A stretch of DNA of 64,000 bases from G963422565 sp963422565 (GTDB lineage: Bacteria > Pseudomonadota > Alphaproteobacteria > MPNO01): the NCBI GenBank assembly GCA_963422565.1, contig OY730228.1:1612001-1676000 (forward strand). The letters run 5' to 3'. The notes below the pieces were generated by a model. The model made no database searches and was not told where the DNA came from. It saw only the letters and a list, made by a program, of their open reading frames with translations. This document shows, piece by piece, positions 1 to 8,490 of this stretch (positions are counted from its first letter, which is position 1; every line of letters starts with the position of its first letter). Both the position numbers and the translations under genes were made by a program.

Positions 1-2
1 CG

Positions 3-689
3 CGGCTGTTCCTGGCCGCCTTCCTGCCGGGACCGCTGGTCCTCCTGGAGCGCTCGATCGAGGTCTACGGGCAGGCGTCCTCATATCTCGTCGTCTGGCA
101 GACGCTTCTCCGCATCCTCGAAGGGCTGGTGGCCTCGATGCTCATCGGCACGACGATCGGGCTGTTGATGGGGCTCCGGCGCGATGTCGAGGCCTTCTGC
201 GACAGCTGGATCATGGTGCTGCTGACCTTCCCGGCGATCTGCTGGGCGTTTCTCGCCGTCCTCTGGTTCGGCCTCTCCGAGGTCGCGCCGATCCTGACCG
301 TCGTCCTGATCGTCTTCCCCTTCGTCGCGCTCAACGTGTGGGAGGGGACCAAGGCGGTCGAGAAGGCGCTGATCGACATGGCCCGGGTCTACCGGGCCGA
401 CCGGCGGCTGATGATCCGCAAGGTGCTGATCCCCCAGCTCATGCCCTATCTCTTCTCGGCGCTCCGCATCGCGCTGTCGCTGTCCTGGAAGATCGTCCTT
501 GTCGGCGAGGCGTTCGGGGTCTCCAGCGGCGTCGGCCAGCAGCTCATATACTGGTTCGAGGACACGCGGGTGGACATGATGCTGGCCTGGGGCATCAGCT
601 TCATGATCCTGATGGTGGTGATCGACCTCCTGGTGTTCCGCCTCTGGGAACGGCGCACCTTCGCTTGGCGCCACCAGGTCGCGACGTAA
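3..689 (+). CDS. ABC transporter permease, SsuC/TauC type (5' end missing)
   Basis: This is the last 228 residues of an inner-membrane permease of the binding-protein-dependent family (BPD_transp_1) that imports nitrate, sulfonate, taurine or similar small solutes. The frame is open from base 3, so the start lies before the window. Several hydrophobic segments flank a cytoplasmic coupling loop of the EAA type (DMARVYRADRR, then IPQLMPYLFSALR). An ATPase follows 23 bp downstream and a second, homologous permease after that. The two permeases share the coupling-loop region (PQLMPY, FSA, SWK/TWK) and probably form a heterodimeric channel. The solute-binding protein is not in the window, so the substrate cannot be assigned. 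Confidence 0.9.
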   Translation, partial: RLFLAAFLPGPLVLLERSIEVYGQASSYLVVWQTLLRILEGLVASMLIGTTIGLLMGLRRDVEAFCDSWIMVLLTFPAICWAFLAVLWFGLSEVAPILTVVLIVFPFVALNVWEGTKAVEKALIDMARVYRADRRLMIRKVLIPQLMPYLFSALRIALSLSWKIVLVGEAFGVSSGVGQQLIYWFEDTRVDMMLAWGISFMILMVVIDLLVFRLWERRTFAWRHQVAT

Positions 690-712
690 CCGGGAGAAGC
701 GAGGATGGTGGC

Positions 713-1498
713 GTGACATCGACGGTCGTTGCGATAAACAACCTGACCAAGAAATTCAAGGCGCCCATCGACGGCGAGGAGTTCGTCGTCCTCGACGCGA
801 TCAGCCTGTCGGTCGAGAAGGGAAGTTTCGCCGCCATCGTCGGCCCCTCCGGCTGCGGCAAGTCCACCCTGCTGAACATCATCGCCGGGATCGAGACCCA
901 CAACGCCGACGAGGGCGGCTCGATAGATGTCTTCGCCGAGAGCGGTGCCGTCGACGGCCAGCCCCGGATCGGCTATGTCTTCCAGAGTGCCCGGCTGCTC
1001 AACTGGCTGACCGTCGAGGGCAATCTCAACTTCGCCCTCGAAGCGCAGGGTTTCCCGCGCGAGCGCTGGTCCGAGCAGGTCTCGAAATATCTCGACATGG
1101 TGGGTCTCGGCGGGCAGCAGAAGAACTACCCGCTCAACCTTTCCGGCGGCATGCAGCAGCGGGTCGCCATCGCCCGCGCGCTCGCCATCGAACCCGACAT
1201 CCTGCTGATGGACGAGCCGTTCAGCCATCTCGACGAGATCACCGCGCGCAAGATGCGCTTCGACCTGATGGATATCCTCCAGCGGGCCAGGCCGACGATC
1301 CTTTTCGTGACCCACGATCTCGGGGAGGCGGTGTTCCTCTCGGACCAGATATACATGATGAGCACCAAGCCGGCGCAGATTTTCAAGCGCATCTCGATCG
1401 ACATCGCCCGGCCGCGCAAGCCCGAGGATCCGAGGCTGTTCGACATGGAGAAGGACCTCGTCCGCGATTTCTTCAGCTATCTCGAGAGGGAGGGCTGA
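713..1498 (+). CDS. ABC transporter ATP-binding protein, SsuB/TauB type
   Basis: Cytoplasmic ATPase that powers the flanking permeases. All nucleotide-binding motifs are present: Walker A GPSGCGKST near residues 44-52, signature LSGGMQQR, Walker B ILLMDEPF and the switch histidine in VTHD. The 261-residue length is normal for the family. I chose the GTG at 713 because a GAGG ribosome-binding site lies just upstream and the protein then begins directly before the first strand of the ATPase fold. The frame stays open further upstream, but that part overlaps the permease and reads as non-coding. The stop overlaps the next start by one base (TGATG), so the genes are one operon. Confidence 0.93.
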   Translation: MTSTVVAINNLTKKFKAPIDGEEFVVLDAISLSVEKGSFAAIVGPSGCGKSTLLNIIAGIETHNADEGGSIDVFAESGAVDGQPRIGYVFQSARLLNWLTVEGNLNFALEAQGFPRERWSEQVSKYLDMVGLGGQQKNYPLNLSGGMQQRVAIARALAIEPDILLMDEPFSHLDEITARKMRFDLMDILQRARPTILFVTHDLGEAVFLSDQIYMMSTKPAQIFKRISIDIARPRKPEDPRLFDMEKDLVRDFFSYLEREG

Positions 1499-2280
1499 TG
1501 TCCGACCGCATCCAGGGAATCGGGCTCAGGATCGGCTCGATTCTGGTCCTGATCGCGCTTTGGTGGCTCCTGTCCGTCTGGATGGACGACAACCAGGTGC
1601 TGCCGGGGCCGTGGGTGATCGGCGTCACGATCCTGCGGATCCTGGAGGAGCCCGGACCGGAAGGGCATTCGGCCTGGTTCCATATCGGCATTACGCTCGG
1701 ACGCATCTTCGTGACCTTCGCCGTGACGATGCTGGTCGGGATCGCGATCGGGTTGGCCATGGGGCTGCGCAAAGTCTTCGAGCAGTCGCTGATGGCCCTG
1801 ATTCCGCTCGCGCTGACCATGCCGACGATCCTGATGGTATTCCTCGCGGTCCTGTGGTTCGGCTTCAACGAGGTCGGCAGCCTGGTCGCCGTGATGGGGG
1901 TGGTCATGCCCTTCGTCGCCGTCAACATCTACCAGGGCGCCCAGGCGATGGACAAATCGCTGCTCGACATGGCCAAAACCTTCCGGGCCAACCGGCGCCA
2001 GCTCGTCCGTCGGGTCTACGTGCCCCAGCTCATGCCCTATATCTTCTCGGCGTTCCGCTTCGCCTTCGGCATGACCTGGAAGATCGTGGCCCTCGCCGAG
2101 ACCTTCGGCATCAAATTCGGCATCGGCTACATGTTCTTCTTCTGGTTCGAGCAATTCGACATGGAGCAGGTGCTGGCCTGGATCGTTCTGTTCGTCGCCC
2201 TGATGCTGATCCTCGAACACGGCGTCTTCGCCCGCCTCGAGAGCCGCGCCTTCGCCTGGCGCCCGTCGCATGCGAGCTAG
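1498..2280 (+). CDS. ABC transporter permease, SsuC/TauC type
   Basis: Second inner-membrane permease of the same importer, 260 residues and complete. It has an N-terminal membrane segment (residues about 12-28), four to five more hydrophobic segments and the coupling loop (DMAKTFRANRR, then VPQLMPYIFSAFR). It resembles the truncated permease at the left edge over its C-terminal half, including the shared ending AFAWR, so the pair probably arose by duplication. Its ATG overlaps the stop of the ATPase gene by one base. It is the last gene of the operon. The substrate is unknown. Confidence 0.93.
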   Translation: MSDRIQGIGLRIGSILVLIALWWLLSVWMDDNQVLPGPWVIGVTILRILEEPGPEGHSAWFHIGITLGRIFVTFAVTMLVGIAIGLAMGLRKVFEQSLMALIPLALTMPTILMVFLAVLWFGFNEVGSLVAVMGVVMPFVAVNIYQGAQAMDKSLLDMAKTFRANRRQLVRRVYVPQLMPYIFSAFRFAFGMTWKIVALAETFGIKFGIGYMFFFWFEQFDMEQVLAWIVLFVALMLILEHGVFARLESRAFAWRPSHAS

Positions 2281-2328
2281 ATCGGCGCTTGACCGAACCG
2301 CCATCCGATCGGCCGTGCCATCGGACCC

Positions 2329-3059
2329 ATGACCGCAGGATTATCGACTGTAGAAAAGATTACGCCGACATCCGTTCTGGCGGTGCGTGGCGTCGCTTTC
2401 GTTCTGATTTCCTGCGGCGGTGGCAGAAATGCCAACGTGACCGTTGAAGGATCGCAGGTAACAAAGAGGATCGTGCCCAATTCCGTGCTCTTGAGCGACA
2501 TGCTCATTAGCGGACACGGAATAGCGGAGCGAGCGGCTGATATCAGCTGTAATCCCGACTATCGCTCTGCACGACGACAATGCGAGGACAGGTCGTCACA
2601 TTCCGCCCGGAAGAAGATCCCCGATTAACGGGGACTCTCTATACGCCGATGGAGGAATGGAATAATGACCTCCGCTTCGGCGCAGCATACGACCGGTTGG
2701 AGGGGTTGCAAGCGAGATACGGTTTCGTGGGCGGGATCGTCTATCCCAACAGCATTCCCAGAGGCGGCGCGACATGGTCCAGCGAAATGGTGGGCCTCGA
2801 CCAAAATAACCTGCTGGTGCGTGGCGATGCCTCGCTTCGCCTCGTTGATTTCGGAAATCCCCGCGTCGATGTCGTTCTGTCTCCGCACACCCGTCCGGCC
2901 ATGACATGGCGCAACCTGACAGTAGTCGATGGCGGTTTCCGGGAGCGCCGGTCCCGTTCCGACTACATCAAGGGCGAGTTCTACGGTTCACGAGCCACGG
3001 AGGCTGGCGGGGTATTCGAGAGGCGCAGCATCGTCGGCGCATTCGGAGCCAAGCGGTAA
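2329..3059 (+). pseudogene. TbpB-like surface lipoprotein, frameshifted
   Basis: Two consecutive frames look like one damaged gene. From 2329, frame 1 gives a hydrophobic leader ending in a lipobox (FVLISCGGG, Cys about residue 29), then fades near 2570. Frame 3, open from 2553, continues with about 165 residues that end in the block GEFYG, EAGGVFERR, IVGAFGAKR. This ending is characteristic of the beta-barrel domain of transferrin-binding-protein-B-like lipoproteins. A single missing base near 2568 would join them. Base composition is lower in GC than the neighbours, suggesting transfer. Alternatively 2580-3059 is an independent short gene, but it would then lack an export signal. No function is claimed beyond a surface lipoprotein. 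Confidence 0.55.
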
Positions 3060-3292
3060 CCGGAAGCTGTACGCGACCGATGGCGCGCGGAACGCCATCT
3101 TCGACTCGGTCGCGGAGGAATATGCCAGGGTCGCGAGGGAAGCGGCATTCCTTTCCGTGAAGCTCGACATGGTGAGAAAGACGCTGCTGGCGACGGTTAC
3201 GGGAACATCCGCGCCTTCTACAGACATGGGAAGTGCCCCGTCGCGGCCGATATTTGCGGGACCCGGCCCTGGCGGGGCCGATCATCAGGTTC
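3060..3292. other. intergenic stretch with an orphan coding-like reading frame
   Basis: Between the broken lipoprotein and the convergent arylsulfotransferase-like gene. In frame 1 about 50 codons (3058-3210) read like real protein (for example LYATDGARNAIFD, then VAEEYARVAREAAF), with no start codon or ribosome-binding site of its own. It may be a leftover of a gene lost with the neighbouring decay. I do not recognise it and see no terminator or RNA gene. Confidence 0.25.
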
Positions 3293-4516
3293 TCACCCGG
3301 TCAGGCGGTTCGCCATATCGGGTGCGAGATATTCCGGGCGAAACCCGTTCCATCCCTTGTCGACCGGATCGCCGGGCGCCTCGATCCGGGCGTGGAGCAC
3401 ACGTTCGCCGCCCGGCGTCGTTTCGACCAGCTCGATCGCTCCGACGCCCTGGGGAGGAAACGCGACCCTGTTACCGTGCGCGTCGTGCTTGAGCCCGGTA
3501 CAGGCGATGAACCGGTTGCCGTTGGGCATCTCGCAGACGCCGCCGACATAGATGGAAAACGGCAGGTGGCCGTTTCCGCCATAGCGCCAGATCTCGGTCG
3601 CCGTCATCGCCTCTTCGTCGACGCGGAAACGGAGCGCATGGCTCTCCTGCTCCTCCAGAGGCCGAGGCGCGTCGGGCGGAAACGAGCCCTGGGTCCCGTT
3701 GTCGAACAGCATCAATTCGCCGTCGGCGGCGATCGAGATATCGTGCTGGTGAAAGAAGGGCCGCTTCCAGTCCATCTTCAGGAGCCTGTCGCGGAACCGC
3801 GGTCGATAGCCGCGATCATGGCCCATGATCCACATCAGCTCGCCGGCCTCGGAGACCTTCACGATGCTGTCCTGGTGGCGGAAGGAGATCAGGAAGCCCT
3901 TGTCGCGAGGGTCCTGGACGATGCAGTTGCCGTGGCTCAGATCCCTGCTGCGCGGCCAGCCCTGATGCGCGTAGTAGAGCGGCGTCGAGCTATGGCCGAA
4001 GCGTTCGGTGTCGCAGACGTCGGCCAGGCTCATCTCCCGGACGACGGTTCCCGACCGGTCCCAGATCACGATCGTGTCCAGCATCAGGAAGTCAGCGTCC
4101 TCCGCGGGCTCGGCGAGGGGGCGCTGCTCGATCGAGAGCGAGCAGAGACGGCCGCCCGCGATCTCGCAGATAGAGTGGTGGAACTTCATGGTGTCGACGG
4201 GGATGCCGTCGACCGCGCCCGGATGAAGCCCCTTGCAGTACCATCTGTGCAGGATGGTGCCGTCCGTGTCGATCTCGACCGCGACGCCGCCGGCGCCCAT
4301 GATCAGGATCGTGTCCCGAAGCGAGCGCCGCGCGTCCATGAGACCAAAATCGAACACCCTCTGCCAAGCGATCCGGCCGCGCCGATCGATGGCGATCAGG
4401 GCTTCGAAATCGCTCGACTCGCGGATCGCCCGCGTCGACCTGCCGACCGTCAACAGGACGACGCCGTCATCCCGTTCCTCGGGCCTGCAGGTCAATAGCT
4501 TCAGCTCGGGCGGCAT
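3293..4516 (-). CDS. Arylsulfotransferase-like (ASST) beta-propeller protein
   Basis: About 407 residues resembling the arylsulfotransferase family, six-bladed propeller enzymes that move sulfate between phenolic compounds. Supporting features are the propeller-like repeats (IDRRGRIAW; IDTDGTILHRWY; SEAGELMW) and the typical HQHDISIAADGELMLFDNG block, where a histidine-aspartate pair precedes the FDNG turn. The start at 4516 has a good GGAGAAGGAG ribosome-binding site; a longer frame to 4699 lacks one and reads as low-complexity. Classical ASST enzymes are periplasmic, but this protein shows no signal peptide from the chosen start, so location and activity are uncertain. It could be a non-catalytic propeller. 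It converges with the lipoprotein remnant and stands alone. Confidence 0.72.
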   Translation of the reverse strand: MPPELKLLTCRPEERDDGVVLLTVGRSTRAIRESSDFEALIAIDRRGRIAWQRVFDFGLMDARRSLRDTILIMGAGGVAVEIDTDGTILHRWYCKGLHPGAVDGIPVDTMKFHHSICEIAGGRLCSLSIEQRPLAEPAEDADFLMLDTIVIWDRSGTVVREMSLADVCDTERFGHSSTPLYYAHQGWPRSRDLSHGNCIVQDPRDKGFLISFRHQDSIVKVSEAGELMWIMGHDRGYRPRFRDRLLKMDWKRPFFHQHDISIAADGELMLFDNGTQGSFPPDAPRPLEEQESHALRFRVDEEAMTATEIWRYGGNGHLPFSIYVGGVCEMPNGNRFIACTGLKHDAHGNRVAFPPQGVGAIELVETTPGGERVLHARIEAPGDPVDKGWNGFRPEYLAPDMANRLTG

Positions 4517-4902
4517 CGACAGGGGCTCCTTCTCCGAAACGCTCGGGGGTCGCAACCCCATGAGCGCGGACTTGTCCGGCGTGTTTGGCGGAAACGTTCG
4601 GCGATCTGCGGCATGCATCTTCGGGGCGGTCGGGAGAGGCTCCTGCAGATCCGGTTCCATGCGTCGATCGCCGGGGCGAGAGACGACATGGGTCCCCACC
4701 CCGGCCCTCCCCTCGAGATGGGAGGGAGAGGATGCGGATCACCTCCCCCTCTCGAAGCAGGGGCAGCGGAGGGGTGCCTTCCCTGCCCGACCCAGGTCCG
4801 GCGCGGCGCGTGTCTGCAGGCCGGATGCCGCGACAGCGCCCGCGTCGCGCACCGACCCGACGGACCCATCGCAGATATCCCGAACGGGTCGGCGCTCATG
4901 GA
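4517..4902. other. intergenic region, no gene seen
   Basis: 386 bases between two minus-strand genes. It contains the promoter side of the arylsulfotransferase-like gene and a GC-rich hairpin (4705-4726). The short frames here have no ribosome-binding site and resemble nothing I know. Confidence 0.5.
4705..4726. repeat. 7-bp perfect inverted repeat
   Basis: CCCTCCC (4705-4711) pairs with GGGAGGG (4720-4726) across an 8-base loop. A second purine/pyrimidine-rich stretch follows at 4741-4775. It could be a small dispersed intergenic palindrome or a terminator-like element for the minus-strand amidohydrolase region. There is no T run. Confidence 0.4.
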
Positions 4903-5949
4903 TCACAGCCCATAGAGCGCCCGCGCGTTGTCGTCGAGAATCCTGTCGACCGCCCGGCCGGACAGGCGGCCGTCCTGCTTGAGCTTGCGCAGCGCCTCGA
5001 TCTCGCTCGACGTGTCGGCGTGGCCGTAATCGGTGCCGATGACGATCTGCCCCTCGCCGGCATGGCCCAGCACATAGGGCAGGTCGTCGGTCACCTGGCA
5101 GGCGACGTAGATGTTGTTGCGCCGGAGCGCGTCCGCGCCCAGCGTCTCGCCCCGCCGCGCGAAGCGAAGCGCGAGGTCGTTGAGCACATAGGGGACCCAC
5201 TGGCTCGAGACCTCGATAAACCCCCAGCGCAGGCTCGGGAACCGCGCCGGCACCTTGTTGAACAGTAGCGCATGGCAGGCGCCGACGGTCGCGAGCTTGA
5301 ACTTGTTGAAGCCGGAATCGTGCAGGAACAGATCGTGCATGGTCGGGCTGTTGGTCGCCGAATGGATGCAGATCGGCATGTCGAGCGCCGCCGCCGCCTC
5401 GTAGAGCGGGAACAGATAGGGGTCCGATATCTGGCGGTCGCATTCCAGCCCGCGCAGGAACACCCCGACCGCGCCGTGCTCGCGGGCCTCGGCGAGCTCG
5501 CCCGCAACCGCGTCCATCGAGAGCAGCGGCGGCGCGGCGACCCAGCGCAGCCGGTCCGGCGCCTCGGCCCAGATCGCCGCGAGCCAGCGGTTATAGGCGC
5601 GGCAGAGCGCGCGCTCGACGGCGGCGTTCCTGGTGATCGGGCGCAGGAACAGCGTCGGGTAGAGAACCTGGACGTCGACGCCGAGCGCGTCCATATGGGC
5701 GAGCCGGGCGGGGATGTCGCGCATCTCGCGCGCCGCCGTCTCGGTGTCGTGCCCGGTATTGTCCTCCTTGGGCAACAGCCGGCCATCGACGACCCAGTAT
5801 TCGGCGATCTCGTTGCCGTCCCGACCGCGCTCGGCCCCGCCGGCGCTGCGGCACACCACGATCGGCGCGAATCGTTCCTCCCCGGCCGCGAGATGGCGCC
5901 AGGTCTCGGGCGTCTCAATGACATGGGCGTCGGCGTCGATCGTCGGCAT
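4903..5949 (-). CDS. Amidohydrolase family protein (Amidohydro_2, ACMSD-like)
   Basis: A metal-dependent TIM-barrel hydrolase or decarboxylase of 348 residues, in the family of 2-amino-3-carboxymuconate semialdehyde decarboxylase and related aromatic-acid decarboxylases. It opens with DADAHVIE, the metal-binding motif of the first strand. It also has IHSATNSP, where a histidine follows a strand, and GTDYGHAD near the end, carrying the C-terminal catalytic aspartate. I chose ATG 5949 because AGGGAAAG lies upstream and the barrel begins at once; a longer frame to 6021 adds a low-complexity alanine/arginine tail. It is transcribed away from the deacetylase-like gene. The substrate is unknown, but the surrounding genes suggest aromatic catabolism. 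Confidence 0.85.
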   Translation of the reverse strand: MPTIDADAHVIETPETWRHLAAGEERFAPIVVCRSAGGAERGRDGNEIAEYWVVDGRLLPKEDNTGHDTETAAREMRDIPARLAHMDALGVDVQVLYPTLFLRPITRNAAVERALCRAYNRWLAAIWAEAPDRLRWVAAPPLLSMDAVAGELAEAREHGAVGVFLRGLECDRQISDPYLFPLYEAAAALDMPICIHSATNSPTMHDLFLHDSGFNKFKLATVGACHALLFNKVPARFPSLRWGFIEVSSQWVPYVLNDLALRFARRGETLGADALRRNNIYVACQVTDDLPYVLGHAGEGQIVIGTDYGHADTSSEIEALRKLKQDGRLSGRAVDRILDDNARALYGL

Positions 5950-6084
5950 GGCGGCGCTTTCCCTGACGGCTCCGGCGGGCCATTGTCGCGCGGCCGCAGC
6001 CGCTCTGGCAACGGCCGCCACCGCGCTTGCCGGAGCCCCGGCATCGGCGCAGTCTCACCCCGCCCGCTGCTCGGGGAGACGCAC

Positions 6085-6957
6085 ATGGAGCCCAGGGCCT
6101 ACGGCCCCTATGTCTACGAGCCGATCGTCGACCGCCCGCCGCTGGCCTGGCCGGGCGGCGCGCGGGTGGCGTTCTGGGCGGTCCCCAATATCGAGCTCTT
6201 CGCGCTCGACCGGCGCATGCCGGACGGGTCCGGGCGCATCCCCGACGTCTCCGCCTGGGGGCGGCGCGACTACGGCAACCGGGTCGGCGTCTTTCGCCTG
6301 ATCGAGGTCATGGCGCGGCACGGGGTGCGCGGCACCGCCGCGCTCAACAGCGCCGTCTGCGACGCCCATCCGCGCATCGTCGAGGAATGCCTGGCGGCCG
6401 GCTGGGAGTTCATGGGCCATTGCGAGACCAATCTCGGCCGGCTCAACGAGGCCGGCTCGGAGGAAGCGGCGGCCGGGATCGTCGACCGGACGCTCGACCG
6501 GATCGCCGAGGCGGCCGGAACCCGCCCCGCCGGCTGGCTCGGCGCCGGGCGGCAAGAGACCTGGGACACGCTCGACCAGCTGGTCGCCGCGGGCTGCCGC
6601 TACGTCGCCGACTGGGATTCGGACGACCAGCCGGTTCTGATGACGCTCGACGGCGGGACGCTGGTCTCGCTCCCCTACGGCGCCGGGGTCAGCGACAAGC
6701 AGGCGATCGAGACGATGCACTACACCGCCGACGAGTTCGAGACCATGGCGCGGCGCGCCTTCGATGTTCTCTACCGGGAGGGCGCGCGCTCGGGCCGGGT
6801 CGCGGCGGTCTCGCTCCACCCCTATATCATCGGCCTCCCGCACCGGATCGGCGCGCTCGACCGGGTGCTCGCCCATGTCGCGGCCCATGACGGGGTGTGG
6901 CTCGCGACCGGCGGGGAGATCGCGGCCCATTTCCTCGCGGCGCGCGGCGCGGGTTGA
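6085..6957 (+). CDS. Polysaccharide deacetylase family protein (PuuE-like)
   Basis: 290 residues of the NodB-like carbohydrate esterase fold, resembling the subgroup related to PuuE-type allantoinases rather than true chitin deacetylases. Visible landmarks are WAVPNIELFALDRR near the start, GTAALNSAVCDAHPRIVEECLAAGWEF (quoted here only as positions about 84-110; key residues are the Asp-Ala-His and the glutamates), MGHCETN and SLHPYIIG near the end. The start has a GGGGAGAC site 6 bases upstream. Downstream lie a VOC protein and an alpha/beta hydrolase on the same strand, so it may hydrolyse C-N bonds in a small catabolic operon. The substrate is not known. Confidence 0.8.
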   Translation: MEPRAYGPYVYEPIVDRPPLAWPGGARVAFWAVPNIELFALDRRMPDGSGRIPDVSAWGRRDYGNRVGVFRLIEVMARHGVRGTAALNSAVCDAHPRIVEECLAAGWEFMGHCETNLGRLNEAGSEEAAAGIVDRTLDRIAEAAGTRPAGWLGAGRQETWDTLDQLVAAGCRYVADWDSDDQPVLMTLDGGTLVSLPYGAGVSDKQAIETMHYTADEFETMARRAFDVLYREGARSGRVAAVSLHPYIIGLPHRIGALDRVLAHVAAHDGVWLATGGEIAAHFLAARGAG

Positions 6958-7020
6958 CAGGAGATTCCGCGAACGGAGACTCGGAGTTCGGTCGCCGCGC
7001 AGCCCTGCAGGAACCCGATC

Positions 7021-7593
7021 ATGCATTCAAACGCCACGGACCCGACCCGACCGGCCGTCCACGGCCTCGACCATTCCGCCTATCGCTGCCGCGACGCCGA
7101 GGAAACCCGGGCCTTCTACGAGGATGTGGTCGGCTTTCCGCTCGACTTGGCTTTGCGTATCGACACGCACCCGACCACGGGGGAGCCGGTCGATTATCTG
7201 CATATCTTCTTCGATATCGGCGGCGGCGATCCCGACAACCCGTCCCATATCGCTTTCTTCGAGGTGGTCGACAACCCCGGCGACGATCCGGAGGAGCTGT
7301 TCAGGAAACGCTGGGGGATGGACCTGCACTTCGCCATGCGGGTCGCCGACCATGCCGCGCTCGACGCTTGGAAGGCCCGGCTCGAAAACAAGGGCGTCGA
7401 GGTGGAGGGGCCGATCGACCACGGCATGTTCCGCTCGATCTACTTCCACGATCCGAACGGGTACCGCCTGGAGTTCGCGTCGGCCGAGGCGAAGGAAAGG
7501 CGCGTCTTCCAGGAACACAGCGCCGAGGCCCGGCAGCAGATGCGCGGATGGACCGCCTGGAAGGCCGCGCGGGAACGGGGGGCCGCCGCATAG
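7021..7593 (+). CDS. VOC family protein (glyoxalase/extradiol dioxygenase fold)
   Basis: 190-residue protein of the vicinal oxygen chelate superfamily. Two beta-alpha-beta-beta-beta modules are visible. The first begins with GLDHSAYRC, whose histidine is a likely metal ligand. The second begins with DLHFAMRV and ends with FHDPNGYRLEFA, whose glutamate is the usual last ligand. The C-terminal 35 residues are a charged helix outside the fold. Members act as extradiol dioxygenases, lyases or isomerases. It lies 7 bp before an alpha/beta hydrolase gene, a pairing common in ring-cleavage pathways. The exact reaction cannot be read from sequence. Confidence 0.85.
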   Translation: MHSNATDPTRPAVHGLDHSAYRCRDAEETRAFYEDVVGFPLDLALRIDTHPTTGEPVDYLHIFFDIGGGDPDNPSHIAFFEVVDNPGDDPEELFRKRWGMDLHFAMRVADHAALDAWKARLENKGVEVEGPIDHGMFRSIYFHDPNGYRLEFASAEAKERRVFQEHSAEARQQMRGWTAWKAARERGAAA

Positions 7594-7600
7594 CCTGCCC

Positions 7601-8467
7601 GTGACATATTGGAACGATCTCGGCGCCGTCCCGCATCGGCTGGACTGGTGCGATGCCGGCGGCGTCCGCACGCGCTTCGTCGAGGCCGGCGCCGGGCCGC
7701 GTGTCGTCCTGCTCCTGCACGGCGTCAACGGCCATCTCGAGGTGTTCCTGCGCAACCTCGCCGGCCATGCCGCGGCGGGGCTCCGCGTCATCGCGCTCGA
7801 TCTCCTAGGGCACGGCTATTCCGACAAGCCGGATCGTCCCTACGAAATCGACGACTATCTCGATCATCTCTCCGCCTTTCTCGACGCGATGGGGATCGAC
7901 CGCTGCAGCCTCGCCGGCACATCGCTGGGCGGCTGGATCGGCGCGCGGTACGCGGCGCGCCGCCCCGGACACGTCGTCAGCCTCAGCCTGATCGGCCCGG
8001 GCGGCCTGACCGCCTATGGCGGGGTCATGGACAGGCTCCGGAGTCTGAGCCGTGCCGCGGTCTCGGACCGCGACGCGGTGCGCGAACGGCTCGCCTTCGT
8101 GATACGGGATCCCGCCGATATCGCCGACGAGCTCGTCGATGCGCGTTGGGCCATCTATCGTCGGCCCGACTACAGAGCCGCGCTTCCGCATATCCTGTGT
8201 CTGCAGGATCCCGAAATCCGGGCGCGCAACCTGCTTACGGAGCGGGAGCTGTCGAAGATCGTGGCGCCGACGCTGGTCCTGTGGACGGGCGGCGACCCGA
8301 CGGCAACGATCGAGGACGGCCGGCGGTACGCGAACGCAGTCCCCGGCGCGCGTTTCGAACTGTTCGAGGCCTCCGCGCATATGCCCCAGCTCGAAGAGCC
8401 GGAACGCTTCGACAGCCTTCACATTCCATTCATTCGCTCGAGCTGGAACGCGGCCTTGCCGGCGTGA
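7601..8467 (+). CDS. Alpha/beta hydrolase
   Basis: 288-residue alpha/beta-hydrolase-fold protein. The oxyanion region is LLHGVNGH. The nucleophile elbow is GTSLGG with its serine, the acid is probably Asp in the GGDPT turn, and the catalytic histidine is in SAHMPQLE near the C-terminus. The GTG at 7601 is the most sensible start because it follows the previous stop by 7 bases; the frame is open much further upstream but only as a shadow of other genes. It resembles meta-cleavage-product (C-C bond) hydrolases such as MhpC and BphD. That would fit the preceding VOC protein acting as a ring-cleaving dioxygenase, but this is an inference. Confidence 0.85.
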   Translation: MTYWNDLGAVPHRLDWCDAGGVRTRFVEAGAGPRVVLLLHGVNGHLEVFLRNLAGHAAAGLRVIALDLLGHGYSDKPDRPYEIDDYLDHLSAFLDAMGIDRCSLAGTSLGGWIGARYAARRPGHVVSLSLIGPGGLTAYGGVMDRLRSLSRAAVSDRDAVRERLAFVIRDPADIADELVDARWAIYRRPDYRAALPHILCLQDPEIRARNLLTERELSKIVAPTLVLWTGGDPTATIEDGRRYANAVPGARFELFEASAHMPQLEEPERFDSLHIPFIRSSWNAALPA

Positions 8468-8490
8468 CCGCGGGCGCCGCCGGGACGCGG

